A stretch of DNA of 64,000 nucleotides from Peribolospora baueri (Eukaryota; Basidiomycota; Peribolosporomycetes; Peribolosporales; Peribolosporaceae). The translations under genes were made by a program, and so were the position numbers. This document shows, one piece after another, positions 10,005 through 20,456 of this stretch (positions within the stretch are counted from its first letter, which is position 1; each line of letters opens with the position of its first letter). Location: NCBI GenBank assembly GCA_029717555.1, contig JAMDHS010000052.1, positions 96,981 to 160,980 of the forward strand. The letters run 5' to 3'. The notes under the pieces were generated by a model that was given only the letters and a program-made list of their open reading frames with translations, was not told where the DNA came from and did no database searches.

Positions 10005-11983
10005 TCATGCCTCCACACCGACCTGTGCGGGCACGTTGGTCGGCGCACCCGCAGACTCGCCAGGCGCCTGTTGCTGTCGTTGCTGCTGCTGCTGCTGCTC
10101 ACCCTCCGCCCTTCCCTGACCGCCCCTCGCACCGCCGCCGCGACCGCCACCCCTGCCGCCGCCGCCCCTGCCACCACGACCCCCCCTTCCGCCTTCCCGC
10201 CCCTCGCCGCGAGCGCCGACGCCGTTCTGCTGCTGATCGGGCGGATGGGCGCGTCGGTCCATCGCCTGACCGATGGCGGCGGTGCGAAAAGTGAAGCCCC
10301 TCGTCTTCTCGATCACGGATTGGTAGACGGGTGGGTGGGACTGGTTCATCAGGACCGTGTTCTGTGCGTGGGTAAAGGGGAAGGAAGACGACGATGTGAG
10401 CGAGGCCCAAGATCGATGCATGGCCCGGAAGGAAGGAGGACTGACCTCTTTGAGATCGATCTTGGCATCCGCACGCGTGTCGCGGATCAAATTGACGATC
10501 CACTTCTCACCCTCCTCCTGGGACATGTTCAAGCGCGCCGAGAGATCGCTGAGGTCCGAGTTCGAACCGACAAGGAGGAGCCCAAGGTCAGCAAAGCGCC
10601 CCATGATCGTCGTCGTCGCCACGTCACTCACGCAATGTCGATCCGCTGGTGGATCCTGCAGTAGGCCTCGCTAACGAGGAACCTCGCGTTCTCAATAAAG
10701 TCGTCGGCGTACTCTTGGAGGAAAAAGTCCTCCTGCACCACCCTCTCCGCCTTTTTCAGCTCCTCCTGCGCCTTCTTAAAGTCAAAGTCGGTGTAGAGCT
10801 CGCGGACAAAGTCGGTCACGGGGTCCTTGAGCCGGTAGCTCTCCTGGCCGATGATGCGCACCAGGTCGCGGATCGCGGCGGCGGGGCTGAGCTTGGTGTT
10901 GAGGGGCGCGTTGGGATTGTTGGGGTTCGCGAACGTGGGGGGGTTGATGATGGTGAAGGTGCGGGTGGTGCGGCGAGTCATGATGAGCGCGGCGGCGAGA
11001 TAGCGGAGGAGCCACCATGAGGCGACCTGGACGGCGTTGAGATATTGAGGGGCGAAGAACATCTCGACGAGCCCTTCTCGTCCCTTCGGGTGGTTCCACC
11101 ACACGAACAAGGACCAGTGGAGTAGCCAAGTGCGCTGATTGAGCTGGTGGGTGGGTGAATCGGAGTATCGGCCGGACTCGATAGCCTCGCGGAGGAGGTT
11201 GAGCTCTTCCAGCGCGTTGTCCCAGGCGCCCGTGAGCACGTCCGAGGCGAGCTTGCCCCAGAGGGAGGAAAGATAGTGGGTGTTCTCGGTCGTGAGTACT
11301 CGGTAGTGGTAGAGGTAGGAGGAGGCGACGCCGTAGCTGCCGCAAGAGAACTGGAACTGGCCGGACTCGTAGAGGGCATAGATTTGCTCATTGGTGACCT
11401 GCAGTAGGACGGGAAGAAGGGATGAGCGGGCGAGAAGCGGGTCAGGAAAAGAGGATGACAGGTGGGACCGCTGCTCGAAGGGAGAAAGGAAAGGAAAAGA
11501 GGACGCACGCCGTAATGCTCCTTGAGGTAGGCCAGGTTCTGCACCTTGTCCTGCCTCAGGTTCTGCGCCACCTCCGGGTTCTCGATCACGTCGAGCAGGG
11601 CGTTGGCCTGCTCCTGCAGCCTCTCGTTCTGGTCCAGAGCGTCCTGGCGGCGCTGGTCGAACTCTGTGAAGGGTGGGAGAGCATACGGTGTGGTGTGTTT
11701 GTATTATTTCGACGTCTCTCTCGTCTGCGCGTGAACGGGCTCGCTTCGGTCCTAGGACGCGAAGCTGGCACTCACCCTTGGGTACCTCCTGGCCGGGGAA
11801 GCTCTGCTTGAAGAGCTCGACGGCATAGTCGACCATCTTTGTTTCCTTGGCGAGCTCATACTGGGCCTTGGTGATCTGCTCCTGCGGGTAGATCTCGAGC
11901 TCCTGGAGGCGCTGGAGGAGGGGGAAGGCGAGGTGTCGGTCGAGGTACCGAAGGTGGGTTGCGGTGAGGTCGTGTTCGGCCAT
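10005..11983 (-). CDS. INT6: Eukaryotic translation initiation factor 3 subunit E (eIF3e/Int6)
   Basis: eIF3e is a PCI-domain subunit of the eIF3 complex that promotes mRNA recruitment to the 40S subunit. Five exons, 11983-11776, 11663-11509, 11398-10632, 10548-10446 and 10361-10005, join in frame to 529 residues; introns are 83-112 nt. The N-terminus [20 protein letters not shown] is the eIF3e signature, followed by [13 protein letters not shown]. The mid region carries [20 protein letters not shown] and [20 protein letters not shown]. The PCI end reads [20 protein letters not shown], then ADAKIDLKE joined to the [20 protein letters not shown] segment. The last 100 residues are an unusual Gly/Arg-rich (RGG-like) and Gln-rich tail (10020-10200) not found in human eIF3e. 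This may add RNA binding, which is inference. Confidence 0.96.
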
Positions 11984-12409
11984 CGGGGGCGGCTATCGGA
12001 GAGGGAGGGAGGAGGGATGTGAGAAGAGAAGCGGAGGAAGCGAGCGTCTGTGCGTCCGTCTGTTTGACAGTCTGTCTGCGTCCATCAAGCGATCTCAAAG
12101 GTGGAGCGGAGCGGCGAGAGTGCTGCGGCAGGTGAGAAAGAGGGCAGGGTGATGATTTTTTTTCGCCCCCCTTTTTCCTCTTCCGCCCGAACTCGCCGCG
12201 TCTTTCGTGCTCGGCCAGTCACTCCAACCGCGCCCGCCTCGCCCGCCTCGCCCAACCCGCTCCGCCCGCCGCCTGCCTGAGAGGCCTCACTCAGAGAGAG
12301 CAGGCATCCCGCTGGACCATCCCCTCCTTCCACCCCCCCTCTAATCCATCCATCCCCCCTTCTCTCCCCGTCAGATGACATCCCCCTCACTCCCTTCCTC
12401 CCTCCTGTC
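11984..12409. promoter_or_regulatory. Divergent upstream region of eIF3e and EPL1
   Basis: These 426 bases separate two divergent start codons. The EPL1-proximal half (12260-12400) is strongly C/T-rich on the plus strand, a common feature of fungal promoters. No specific element was identified. Confidence 0.4.
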
Positions 12410-15323
12410 ATGCCCTTGAAGGCGGCCAACACGTCCTCGCGCAACGTTCGGACCAGAAAGGTCGCCTTCCGCACCCGCCTCGCTGTCGTCAACGGCACCC
12501 ACCTCTTCCACCACCCCTCCGCCACCGCCCCAGGCCCCAACGGCATCGACTCCGATGCCGGTGCCCCTACCCAGGAGGAGGCCGACCTCGGCGTCGAGGA
12601 ACACGAGAGGAGGGTGAGTCCCATTTTTCCCTTTTTTCCTCAATTTTTTTTTCGCTACCTATCCCCCTGGCGCAGGCGTAAGCCCCGGCCGCACTCCCTC
12701 TCCGCCCTCTTGTTGCCACCCACTCTGCCACGTCACACGCCGCCGCCCACGCGTCGAGTAGGGTTAAGGGTTGGGATGGCCGCAGCACCGCGTCGCTGAC
12801 GAAGCTTGTCTGTCGTGTCACGTGCCCGCTCGCTTGGATACAGGAGCACCACCTTCAGCTCGCCCTTGCCGCGACCCAGTCGTCGGCGTCGCACATCCCC
12901 ACGCCCGATGCCAAGGGTGTCCTCCCCGACGACGAGTACCACGCCCTCTACCGAAGATACGCGTTTGCCGACCCACGCACCTACATCCGCTTCAGCGACA
13001 CCGTCGAGGACGCGTGTCGCGGCCCGTCCTATTGCCTCGACGAGGAAGACCAGGAATGGATCGAGTCCTGGAACGCCAGCGTGCGCGCTGCCGGCGGCGG
13101 AGTACCCAAGGCGGCCAACGGCAAGCCTGCCGCCAACGGCGACGCGCACCCCGGCGGTAACGCTAAGCCCAACGGCGCCAGCCCGCCCAAGGGAAAGGGC
13201 AAGGCAAAGGACGAGGCGGGTGCAGAGGCCGTCCTCGACGTGGACAAGCGTGTCATCGTTGGCGAGGATGAGTTTGAGATGTGTATGACCGTATTCGAGA
13301 GGGTGACGGACGAGAAGGTGCCCTTTCTTCACATGGTGAGCACCCCACCCTCTTGGCCCGCCCGTATCGAAATTCACCCGCTTATCGCCGGCTTGCTCCC
13401 CGCGTCTCGCTCTCAGGACGTCTCCCAAGTTCCCGAGCCCGACGACCTCTTGTCGGCTTTCGGCCCCCATTCGCCTCTCAATGCGCTCGCTCTCCCCACC
13501 TTGCCCGAGTCGGCGTCCACATCCTCCGCCGCTTTGTCCTGGTCTCCGTCCAACCCGTACCACAATCTGTCCGCCCTCGAACCCGTCGCCAAGGTGGTCT
13601 ATCCGCACTGGAAAGCACGGCGCATCCGCGTCGGCGGTCGTCCCATCGTGCCGCAGCTCAACTATGATGAGACGAACGACAACGACCCGTACGTCTGTTT
13701 CCGCCGCCGCGATGTCAAGGTCATGCGCAAGGCCAGACGGGCGGACAACCAGTCCGTCGAGAGACTGGTCCGATTACGATCAGAGCTCGAGACCGCCGTC
13801 GCCGGCCTGAGAGCCATGGTCATGCGTGAGCGCGAGAAGAAGAACGTGTTGGCCATGGAGCGCATGATTTGGGAAGCCGGCCAGGCTCTCCTAGACGTCA
13901 AACGGCAGTACACCATCAAGGGCCCCGATGACGGCCGCGAGGACGTGGAGCTCTTGTGCTCCGGCCGGACGGCGGCGCCGGCGCCGAAAAAAGCCAAGAA
14001 GGAAGACTCGACGAGTGGGACAATCAAACTTGTGCGGAAGACGCGCAACGAGGACGGCACCGTCTCGACGGGCACGACCGCCAGCCCGACGACAGGAGGA
14101 CCGAGCACAAGTCAGGGATTGGGAGCGGCCATCCTCGATCGCGTGGCGCAGGTCAAAAAGTTTGTGGAAGACGAGCTCCAGCGCAAGGCCAAGGTCGATG
14201 GTGGTTGGGAAGACGGCAGCGACGCGAGCTGGCAGCCCAGCTCCATCCCCGCTCATCTCAAAGCCTTCCGAACGATTACCCCGGGCTCGGCGGACGACTC
14301 TGTTACACCATCGGCATGGGGTTCCCTCTCCCGCTCCGTTCCTCAGGGCCGTCAGCCGTCCTTCCGCCGTCGCGTCGGCAGAGGCGGTCGCGTGTTACTC
14401 GATCGAAGACCGCCAGCGCCTAGCGCGGCACCTACGACTTTATCGGCGTACCGAAGTCGTACTTTTGGCCTCTTCGACCCCCCGGAAGCCAGCTCGACCG
14501 TCCCATTGACGGGCCCGTTCGCCTTCTCTTCCCATCTTCGACCTTCGCTCCTTTTCGGCTCGTCCTTCCCTCGTTTGGACGACAAGGCCGAAGCGTCCCG
14601 CTTCAACTCCACTGTGTCTCTAGATCCCACCGGTCCTTTCCGTTCGTCCGTCTCCTTACGAAAGCGCAAGGCACCAGAAGTCGACGTCGACGACGGGGAT
14701 ATGGAGATGGGGAACGCGGAGGAGGAGAGCGAGAAGCAAAACAAGGAGACGCAGGCGTTGTGGGAGGAGCAAGAGCGGTGGAAGAGGGTTGAGGAGAGGT
14801 GGAAATATGACGACGAGGCTGGCATTTGGGCCGGCCAAGGTCTCACGGGGTTGGGTGGAATGGAGGACGACGAGGAGGCTGTGTTGGATGATTACGATCA
14901 TCGGTACGTTTTTGTTCCCTTTTTTACATTGCCCCAGAGCGACGACCCTAACCCTAACCTTCATCTCCTGTGATGCTTCCGAAGGTTCCTACGTTACCGT
15001 ATGGGCTTGCTTCAGGAGAGCGATCTCCAAATGCTCATGACCGACACCGCCCACCTCGCGGCAGCCGAAGCCGTCATCAGGGAGCCCCCGGAAAGCCCTT
15101 CGATATTCGCGTTGCGAGGCCAACCGATCGCTGGGGCCACGACGCCGAAAGCTAGCGTCTCAACGCCGACGGGCGCTCCGCAGATCCCACAGGCGAACCA
15201 GATAACCGTTCCAGTGGCGGCCGCCGCCGCCGCCGCCAAGCCCGTCGTTCCCGCAGGATCGCCCCCGCAGCGTCCAGGCACTTTCCAGCAGCCGCAGCAG
15301 CAAAGGCAACAACAACAACAACC

Positions 15324-15368
<45 letters not shown>

Positions 15369-15939
15369 ACAGACCGGGCATCAGCAACTACCCAGAGCGA
15401 ATCAGATGCGACCGGCTTTGCAAGTCGCCGGACGCAACGGTTCGGTCCCCCAGCAACCGCACCCGCTGTCGCAGTCTCAAACGGCTCAGCAGGTCGCGAG
15501 CTCGGCGGCGATTCAGGTCCCGAACGGCCACGCCATCGCCAACCACATGGGCACGAACGGCCGCTTGCCTCAGCAGTTGGCCGTCAACGGCATCATCGTT
15601 GGCTCGCCACCGATGTCACACGCCGGGTCTCCTCCCAACAACGCTATGTCGCCGCCACAACGAGCGATGCAGATCGCCCAACAAGCCACGCAACCGGCCG
15701 CAGTCGGTGGACTAGCGGCCGGCGCCGGCTTGCACCAGCAGCAGGCGGCCGGAGCGGGTATGATGCCCAACGGTCTGCACGCCTGGAGGCCCAACATTCA
15801 GCTTGTGGCTGGAGCCGTGGGCGCGATGGGCAAAGCTGCCAGTCCCACTCTGGCTCACCACGTCGTCCATTCGCCTTCGCCGGGGCCCTCTCCAGGTAAT
15901 GCGCCTCCGAAAGCGGCCAACTATGCATTCGCTTCGTGA
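12410..15939 (+). CDS. EPL1: Enhancer of polycomb-like protein, NuA4 acetyltransferase subunit
   Basis: Epl1 is the scaffold of the piccolo-NuA4 histone H4/H2A acetyltransferase. Exons 12410-12613, 12844-13335, 13417-14903 and 14985-15939 sum to 1,045 residues. The EPcA region begins near the N-terminus (SSRNVRTRKVAFRTRLAV) and includes DEDQEWIESWN-like acidic/aromatic text, EDEFEMCMTVFERVTDEKVP and then VYPHWKARRIRVGGRPIVPQ. The diagnostic block PYVCFRRRDVKVMRKARRAD and the RLVRLRSELETAVAGLR helix follow. Further on FRRRVGRGGRVLLDRR is conserved in fungal Epl1. The last junction gives DHRFLRYRMGLLQESDLQML, confirming the 81-nt intron. The C-terminal 280 residues are Gln/Pro/Ala-rich with a poly-Gln run and are probably disordered. 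Confidence 0.95.
15301..15372 (+). repeat. CAG/CAA repeat encoding the EPL1 poly-glutamine tract
   Basis: A mixed CAA/CAG array inside the last EPL1 exon, in the Gln frame. The purest part is an uninterrupted CAG run at about 15325-15358. Confidence 0.9.
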
Positions 15940-17142
15940 ACGCTTAGACGACGGCCCCCGTCTCCCCGACTTATGCCCGCCTTGCCACCGTTCGCCATGC
16001 GCGCTGCGCCCTGGCGTCATCCCCTTTCGTCGAGGTATTTCCGTCTTGGCCTCGCTCGGCCTTGGTCACCAACTCGAGACGACAGGGTGCTATGGAACAA
16101 TCTTCTCCTTCGCCTCTTACGCTATGTCCTCCACCTCGTCTCAACCTCAACTTAACTCCCTGCTCATTTGGGTTTTGCTCTGACGGCTCCGCGCGCCCCA
16201 TTCCTCACTCCTCATGATGACCTTTTTGCGCTCCGTGCGCAGTTGGTCGGTGGCGCAGAAGCAAAAAAACAGCCACCCCTTTCTAGTCTTCTCCGCCGTT
16301 TCTATTTCTCGTCCTTAGCGTGCGTGCTCGTTCGTGTTTGTAGGTAGGTAGCTGTATCATCAGAATACCCCGTCTTCTTTTTTTTCCTCCCTTCTCCATT
16401 CCCGCCCCCCTCCGCCCACCAACCGCGGCGTTTTGCTGCGTCCCCGTCACCACCTCTCCGATCTTCTTGACATTGGTGTTGTGTCGAAAATCGAAAACGA
16501 AAATCGAAAATTGAAAAGCGAACATCATGCGAGCGAGTATTCTCGTCAGAATGGAGGCGAGGGCGGCGCGCTATCTGACGTCTTCCTACCGGGGACCGGC
16601 ATGTTGCCAACAGCCCCCGAAGGATTCTTGGACTCGTTATTGTAGAATATGGACACCTCTCTGCAGTCCTTGACGGCCTGAATGTTGACTAAGGATGCGG
16701 TAAATGTCAATATCGATTATCATAATGTTATCCTTGATGGCAAAGAATGTAGAAGTCAAAAAGCCGCCCAATAGTCCATCTTGGTTTTGTCGGCTGTCGC
16801 ATGCTGACAGGAAACCTGTTAATCTGGAAACGCTATATTGAGCATCTTGGGTCAGTGCGTTCCCAAACGTTGCCTTATTGTATAGAGTATGCTAACCAGA
16901 AGTTTGCACCCTTCAGAAGGCGAGATATGGCGTGGTCAGTCTCGAGATCTTTTCGTTTTTTTTTGACAGGATGGATGGTCTAGGTGGCTAAGATTACCTA
17001 AATGCTTTAGCAAGGTATTGTCTGAAGGGTTGCAGGGAAACCATTCGGGACAGGCAAGATGAATATTCGACAACTCAAGATTAACGTTTGGGTAAGCAAG
17101 TTTTGCAGACTTCGCTAAGTTAATAGTGCTAGGCACGCACTC
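15940..17142. other. Intergenic, AT-richer in its right half
   Basis: About 1.2 kb between converging genes. From about 16,620 base composition shifts to markedly more A/T than the flanking genes. A minus-strand ORF at 17136-16936 reads like a leucine/asparagine-rich fragment (LAKSAKLAYPNVNLELSNI) but is short and flanked by stops, so it may be a relic. No RNA gene was seen. Confidence 0.4.
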
Positions 17143-18023
17143 CTACGTGCACGCTCCGTCGGAAACGCTGGCAGCGCTGGACACGTCGCTGTCGTACCCG
17201 TCGTCAGGCACGTCAATGTGATACTCGGCCTTGCGAGCGTGGTACTCTGCGTGCGGGTCCCTTTCGGCCGACGGATAGCGGCGGAGGATGTGGCCTGCGC
17301 GGGAGATTGCGAGGCGGAGGTTTGCGGGGGCCTGCGGGGGAGGGGTGGGGGCGGTGTCAAGGAGGAAGGAGGAAGGAGGGGAAAGGAAAATATGAGCGGG
17401 ACGGCCGGCGGTTGATTGGACGGGAAAGGCAGGCTGGCTTGGCTAACCCGATGCAAGAGCCGCTCAACCCAGACAGTCAACTCAGCCCTCGCCTTCCACC
17501 ACTCTTCGCTGTCTGTGCCCTTCTTCCACGCTTCGCATAGTTTTTCGATGAGGTGGCGGAGGCGCTTGCGGGAACGGATTGAGAAGAGGGCTATGTGGGG
17601 ATTGAATGATAAGGAGAAGGTGGTGGGTGAGCAAGGAAAGCGAGAATAAGATGGGAAAGCCCCCGGTTCGGTTCACTCCGTCTCCGCTCCGCTCCGCCCC
17701 CCACTCACTCACTCACTCCTCTTCTCGTCCTCCGTCAACGTCTGCCAGACCAGCGGCCACGTCGCGACCTCTTGCCAAGACCGCGCGAGGAGGTCCTCGC
17801 ACCGGAGGTCGCCCTGGCCCGCGAAAGCGTCCACGTCGTAGTACGGCACGTCGTGGCGGGGCCTGCCTATCGTTACCGAGACGCCCGGTTCAGGCGGTCT
17901 GCGCGGGTGGCGGGCGGCGGGGGAGGAAGAAGAAGGAGAAGAAGAAGTCGGAGAAGAGGAGGGGGCGGGGGTGAGAGTGCGAGTGCGAGTGCGAGTGCGA
18001 GTGCGAGACGGGTTGGAAAGCAT
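17143..18023 (-). CDS. Unrecognised small protein
   Basis: I do not recognise this protein. Exons 18023-17717, 17590-17448 and 17331-17143 join in frame to 212 residues with introns of 126 and 116 nt. The first 45 residues contain an Arg-Thr dipeptide run encoded by a GAGTGC hexamer repeat, then a Ser/Pro stretch. The remainder looks globular and helical: YYDVDAFAGQGDLRCEDLLA, RSWQEVATWPLVWQTLTEDE, IRSRKRLRHLIEKLCEAWKK, GTDSEEWWKARAELTVWVER and AISRAGHILRRYPSAERDP. The C-terminus is acidic and Ser-rich. The regular Trp spacing and clean splice sites support a real gene. There is no signal peptide or membrane segment, and no enzyme motif was found. Confidence 0.65.
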
Positions 18024-18191
18024 GGGTCCAACGAACGATAGGAACAAACGAACGTCTCGCCGACGATTCAAGACCGGAGTCACCTTGGTGAGTGGGTGAG
18101 TTTCGGGCGACGTTTTGCCTTTTTCTGTCTTTTTTTTTCTGACGTCAGCCTTTGTCAGTCGATTGATCAGCTCCGCCGACGATGTGAGGCG

Positions 18192-18452
18192 GGTCACCAA
18201 CAACGACACCAACACCAACACCTCCATCAAGCACTTCTCCCACTAGATCGCCTCCTCGTCCGGGTTCAAGGCGGCCGAGACGGCCTCCTCCAAGAAGTAC
18301 CTGTCCTTGGCCGACGTGTTGTACAAGTCCTCCCTGTACTTTGGCTCCTCCTTGACCCCCGATCGGGTTGGTGCTCTTGTTGACGACCTCATTCCAGTAC
18401 TTCATGTAGCCGATCTTGGCCGTCTCCTGGGCCTGGGCGCTCAAAGTTCAAC
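18192..18452 (-). repeat. Left arm of a 0.25-kb inverted repeat
   Basis: Read on the minus strand this arm is nearly the same as 18737-18989 on the plus strand. The distal 120 bases or so are identical and the proximal half has diverged with small indels. Both arms can be read as MKYWNEV(V/I)NKS(T/D)NPIG followed by YNTSAKDRYFLEEAVSAALN, PDEEAI and a shared TAG. Confidence 0.9.
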
Positions 18453-18664
18453 TGGTGGGCCGCGGACCTCAACATCATGACATCATGTTGCCCACGGACA
18501 CTCTCCGACACCGGGGTCGTGATGCAGTACACCAGCATGTCCATGCCCGGGTTGGTGTGGGGGATGTGCACGACGGAGAACACGTTCGGGTCCCTCGTCT
18601 CCTCCGTCGTGTACTGGACCAACCCGTTCATCACTGGCTGAACCACATCCCTCGTCTTGAACTC
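18192..18664 (-). pseudogene. Decayed coding fragment of unknown family (left copy plus spacer)
   Basis: On the minus strand the spacer reads protein-like from about 18664: SDEFKTRDVVQPVMNGLVQY, TTEETRDPNVFSVVHIPHTN and PGMDMLVYCITTPVSESVRG. The frame is then lost near the arm boundary, and again inside the arm at the NPIG/EPKYRED junction, so the copy cannot be translated as one ORF. Leucine is almost always TTG and arginine AGG in the arms, unlike neighbouring genes, which favour CTC and CGC. Family unknown. Confidence 0.4.
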
Positions 18665-18680
18665 GTCGCTCTAGGTCTCC

Positions 18681-18944
18681 ATGGCATTCCAAGTTGTCCT
18701 TGAGGAAGATCTTGAGCAACTTGGTGCGGTTACCGAGTTGAACTTGAGCTCCCAAGCCCAGGAGATGGCCAAGGTGGGGTACATGAAGTACTGGAACGAG
18801 GTCATCAACAAGAGCGACAACCCGATCGGGGTCACGGACGAGCCGAAGTACAGGGAGGACTGGTACAACACGTCGGCCAAGGACAGGTACTTCTTGGAGG
18901 AGGCCGTCTCGGCCGCCTTGAACCCGGACGAGGAGGCGATCTAG
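18681..18944 (+). CDS. Small ORF in the right arm of the inverted repeat, unknown function
   Basis: An 87-codon ORF from ATG to TAG whose distal 70 codons lie in the right arm. It reads MAFQVVLEEDLEQLGAV, then ELNLSSQAQEMAKVGYMKYW, NEVINKSDNPIG and EPKYREDWYNTSAKDRYFLE, ending PDEEAI. The composition looks like a helical soluble protein. The divergent copy on the other strand preserves the sequence but not the frame. It may be an intact small gene, or the remnant of a larger coding sequence captured by the repeat. No homologous family recognised. Confidence 0.35.
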   Translation: MAFQVVLEEDLEQLGAVTELNLSSQAQEMAKVGYMKYWNEVINKSDNPIGVTDEPKYREDWYNTSAKDRYFLEEAVSAALNPDEEAI

Positions 18945-18989
18945 TGGGAGAAGTGCTTGATGGAGGTGTTGGTGTTGTTGGAGGTGACC
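18737..18989 (+). repeat. Right arm of the 0.25-kb inverted repeat
   Basis: Matches the reverse complement of 18192-18452. The arms are separated by a 284-bp spacer and point away from each other in coding sense. The match continues past the shared TAG through about 40 further bases, so the repeat unit is larger than the ORF. Confidence 0.9.
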
Positions 18990-19029
18990 GTCTTGTTAAT
19001 CGACGTGAAGGACATCTAGAATCCCTCCT

Positions 19030-19468
19030 TTTGTTCTTGTAGATGACCTTCTTCTTCGATTTACCAAGACATTGTGTCCACAACATTGGTAGCAGCAGGG
19101 CCTTTTCCTTCGTCGGCTATTCCATCCGTCGAGGACGATACGCTTCCTATCCCCTTTCCTATCGGTGCCTCTCGTCTTAGTCGCGAGTTAACAGGTCCCC
19201 CCTCCATCGCTTACGCCATTTTCGGCCTCTTGTCTTTGACAAGTTAAGGGCCACTCCCTTCAATCCGCCTTTGCCGTCGTCGACACATCGACGCCGATCC
19301 GACTTTCGACACCTTACTTTTCACCCAAGAATCGATCCAGTCCTTTCCGTCTCGGGGACTGGGGACGAGATATGTACAGTACAAGGGAAGGAGTCCAAAC
19401 GCCACACCGGTACCCAAGCCGTCTCGAGGCGAGGGGGCACACCAAAGAGAGGGGCAGAAGGACAACCA
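19030..19468. other. Region between the inverted repeat and the hydrophobin 3' end
   Basis: I see nothing supported here; no gene, no array. Confidence 0.4.
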
Positions 19469-19626
19469 GCCGAAGAAGAAGAGAGAGGAAGAGCGCGAAG
19501 AGACGACCCGGCTCAAATGGCCTGGATCGGGGTGAACTGCGTCTGGATGCCGAAGAAGAGAGAGGAAGAGCGCGAAGAGGCGATCCGGCTCAAATGGCCT
19601 GGATCGGGGTGCACTGCGTCTGGATG
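19469..19626 (-). repeat. Tandem duplication of the hydrophobin 3' end
   Basis: Two adjacent copies of about 78-80 bases (19469-19548 and 19549-19626) with a few substitutions. The upstream copy (higher coordinates) supplies the last 11 codons and stop of the hydrophobin. The other lies wholly in its 3' flank, with the final cysteine codon TGC changed to TTC. Confidence 0.93.
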
Positions 19627-20456
19627 AGGCCGTTGGCCGTCGAGCTTTGACAGCAGACGGCCTGTTCCTTGCAGTCGCTGCTCGGCGAGAAGGAGAAGGA
19701 GGAGGAAAAAAGAAAAATCGGTCAGGGAGGGCGCGTGTATGCTGTGCTGGACGGACGGGTGCGAAGAGAAGGCTCACTTGGCGAGGTTGAGACCGTGGAG
19801 GACACCGATGGGATTGCACTCAAGGCTGCGAAAACGGGAAAGAGCGGGCTGCGAGTAAGAACGAGTCGCGCGGGGGGTAGGGAGGGCGGCGAAGGGGGAA
19901 GGAGAGGTCAGATGAAAGCGCACCCAAGCGTGCCGATGAGCGTGTTGGCCGAGACGAGGAGGCTATAGGCCGCCTTGAGGCTAGCGTCGTCAGTCGCTTT
20001 CTTGCAGCATCTGACAGCGGGGAAGGGGAAGCGGGAGCAAGAAGACGAGAGGCTGGTCAAAGGAGAGCGAGGCGCGAGGGAGGAGATAAAATGAGAGACA
20101 AGGCAAAGGCGACTGACTGCATGGAGCCGGCGCTGCACTGGCCGGACTGATCTCCCTGGCGTTTGACAAAGGTGCCGGTGTCGGTCTCGCCGCGCTTGGG
20201 ATGACCGAGCCTGGTGTCGGGCATGACGTTGCTGTTCACCCCGCCGGAGTGACCCGAGGCGGGGTGCACAGGGGTGGTGGCCTTGACGAAACCGCAGACG
20301 GCGGTGGCGACGAGAGCGATGATGGCAGCGACCTGGGGGGTTAGCGGAGCAGAACAGAGAAGAGAAGGGGCGTGAGCGTCGTCGACGAAGGGGCGAATGA
20401 GGAGAGCCGGCGCTCGCCTTCATTTTGGAGAGGGATAGAGCCGTGGTGGAGGGCAA
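19590..20456 (-). CDS. Class I hydrophobin, secreted
   Basis: Hydrophobins are small secreted amphipathic proteins that coat aerial cell surfaces. Exons 20456-20418, 20332-20118, 20010-19924, 19825-19778 and 19677-19590 join in frame to 158 residues. The signal peptide is interrupted by intron 1; joined it reads KMKVAAIIALVATAVCG. All eight cysteines are present: C-x6-CC-x29-C-x14-C-x5-CC-x12-C, the class I spacing. Key segments are GQCSAGSMQCCKKATD, NTLIGTLGLECNPIGVLHGL and NDCKEQAVCCQSS, ending QCTPIQAI. Between signal and first Cys lies a 50-residue Gly/Pro/Thr-rich linker containing VKRQGDQ; a Kex2-like KR may be processed (inference). Intron 1 has a GC donor (AAG/GCGAGC) and no usable GT nearby. 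Intron 4 precedes a terminal exon that is partly duplicated downstream. Confidence 0.92.

Noticed and set aside
12733-13608. 291-codon minus-strand ORF opposite EPL1
   Set aside because: Gly/Val/Arg-rich shadow of the EPL1 coding strand in GC-rich DNA.
14940-14965. Interstitial telomere-like CCCTAACCCTAACC
   Set aside because: Only two units, inside the last EPL1 intron; chance in pyrimidine-rich intron.
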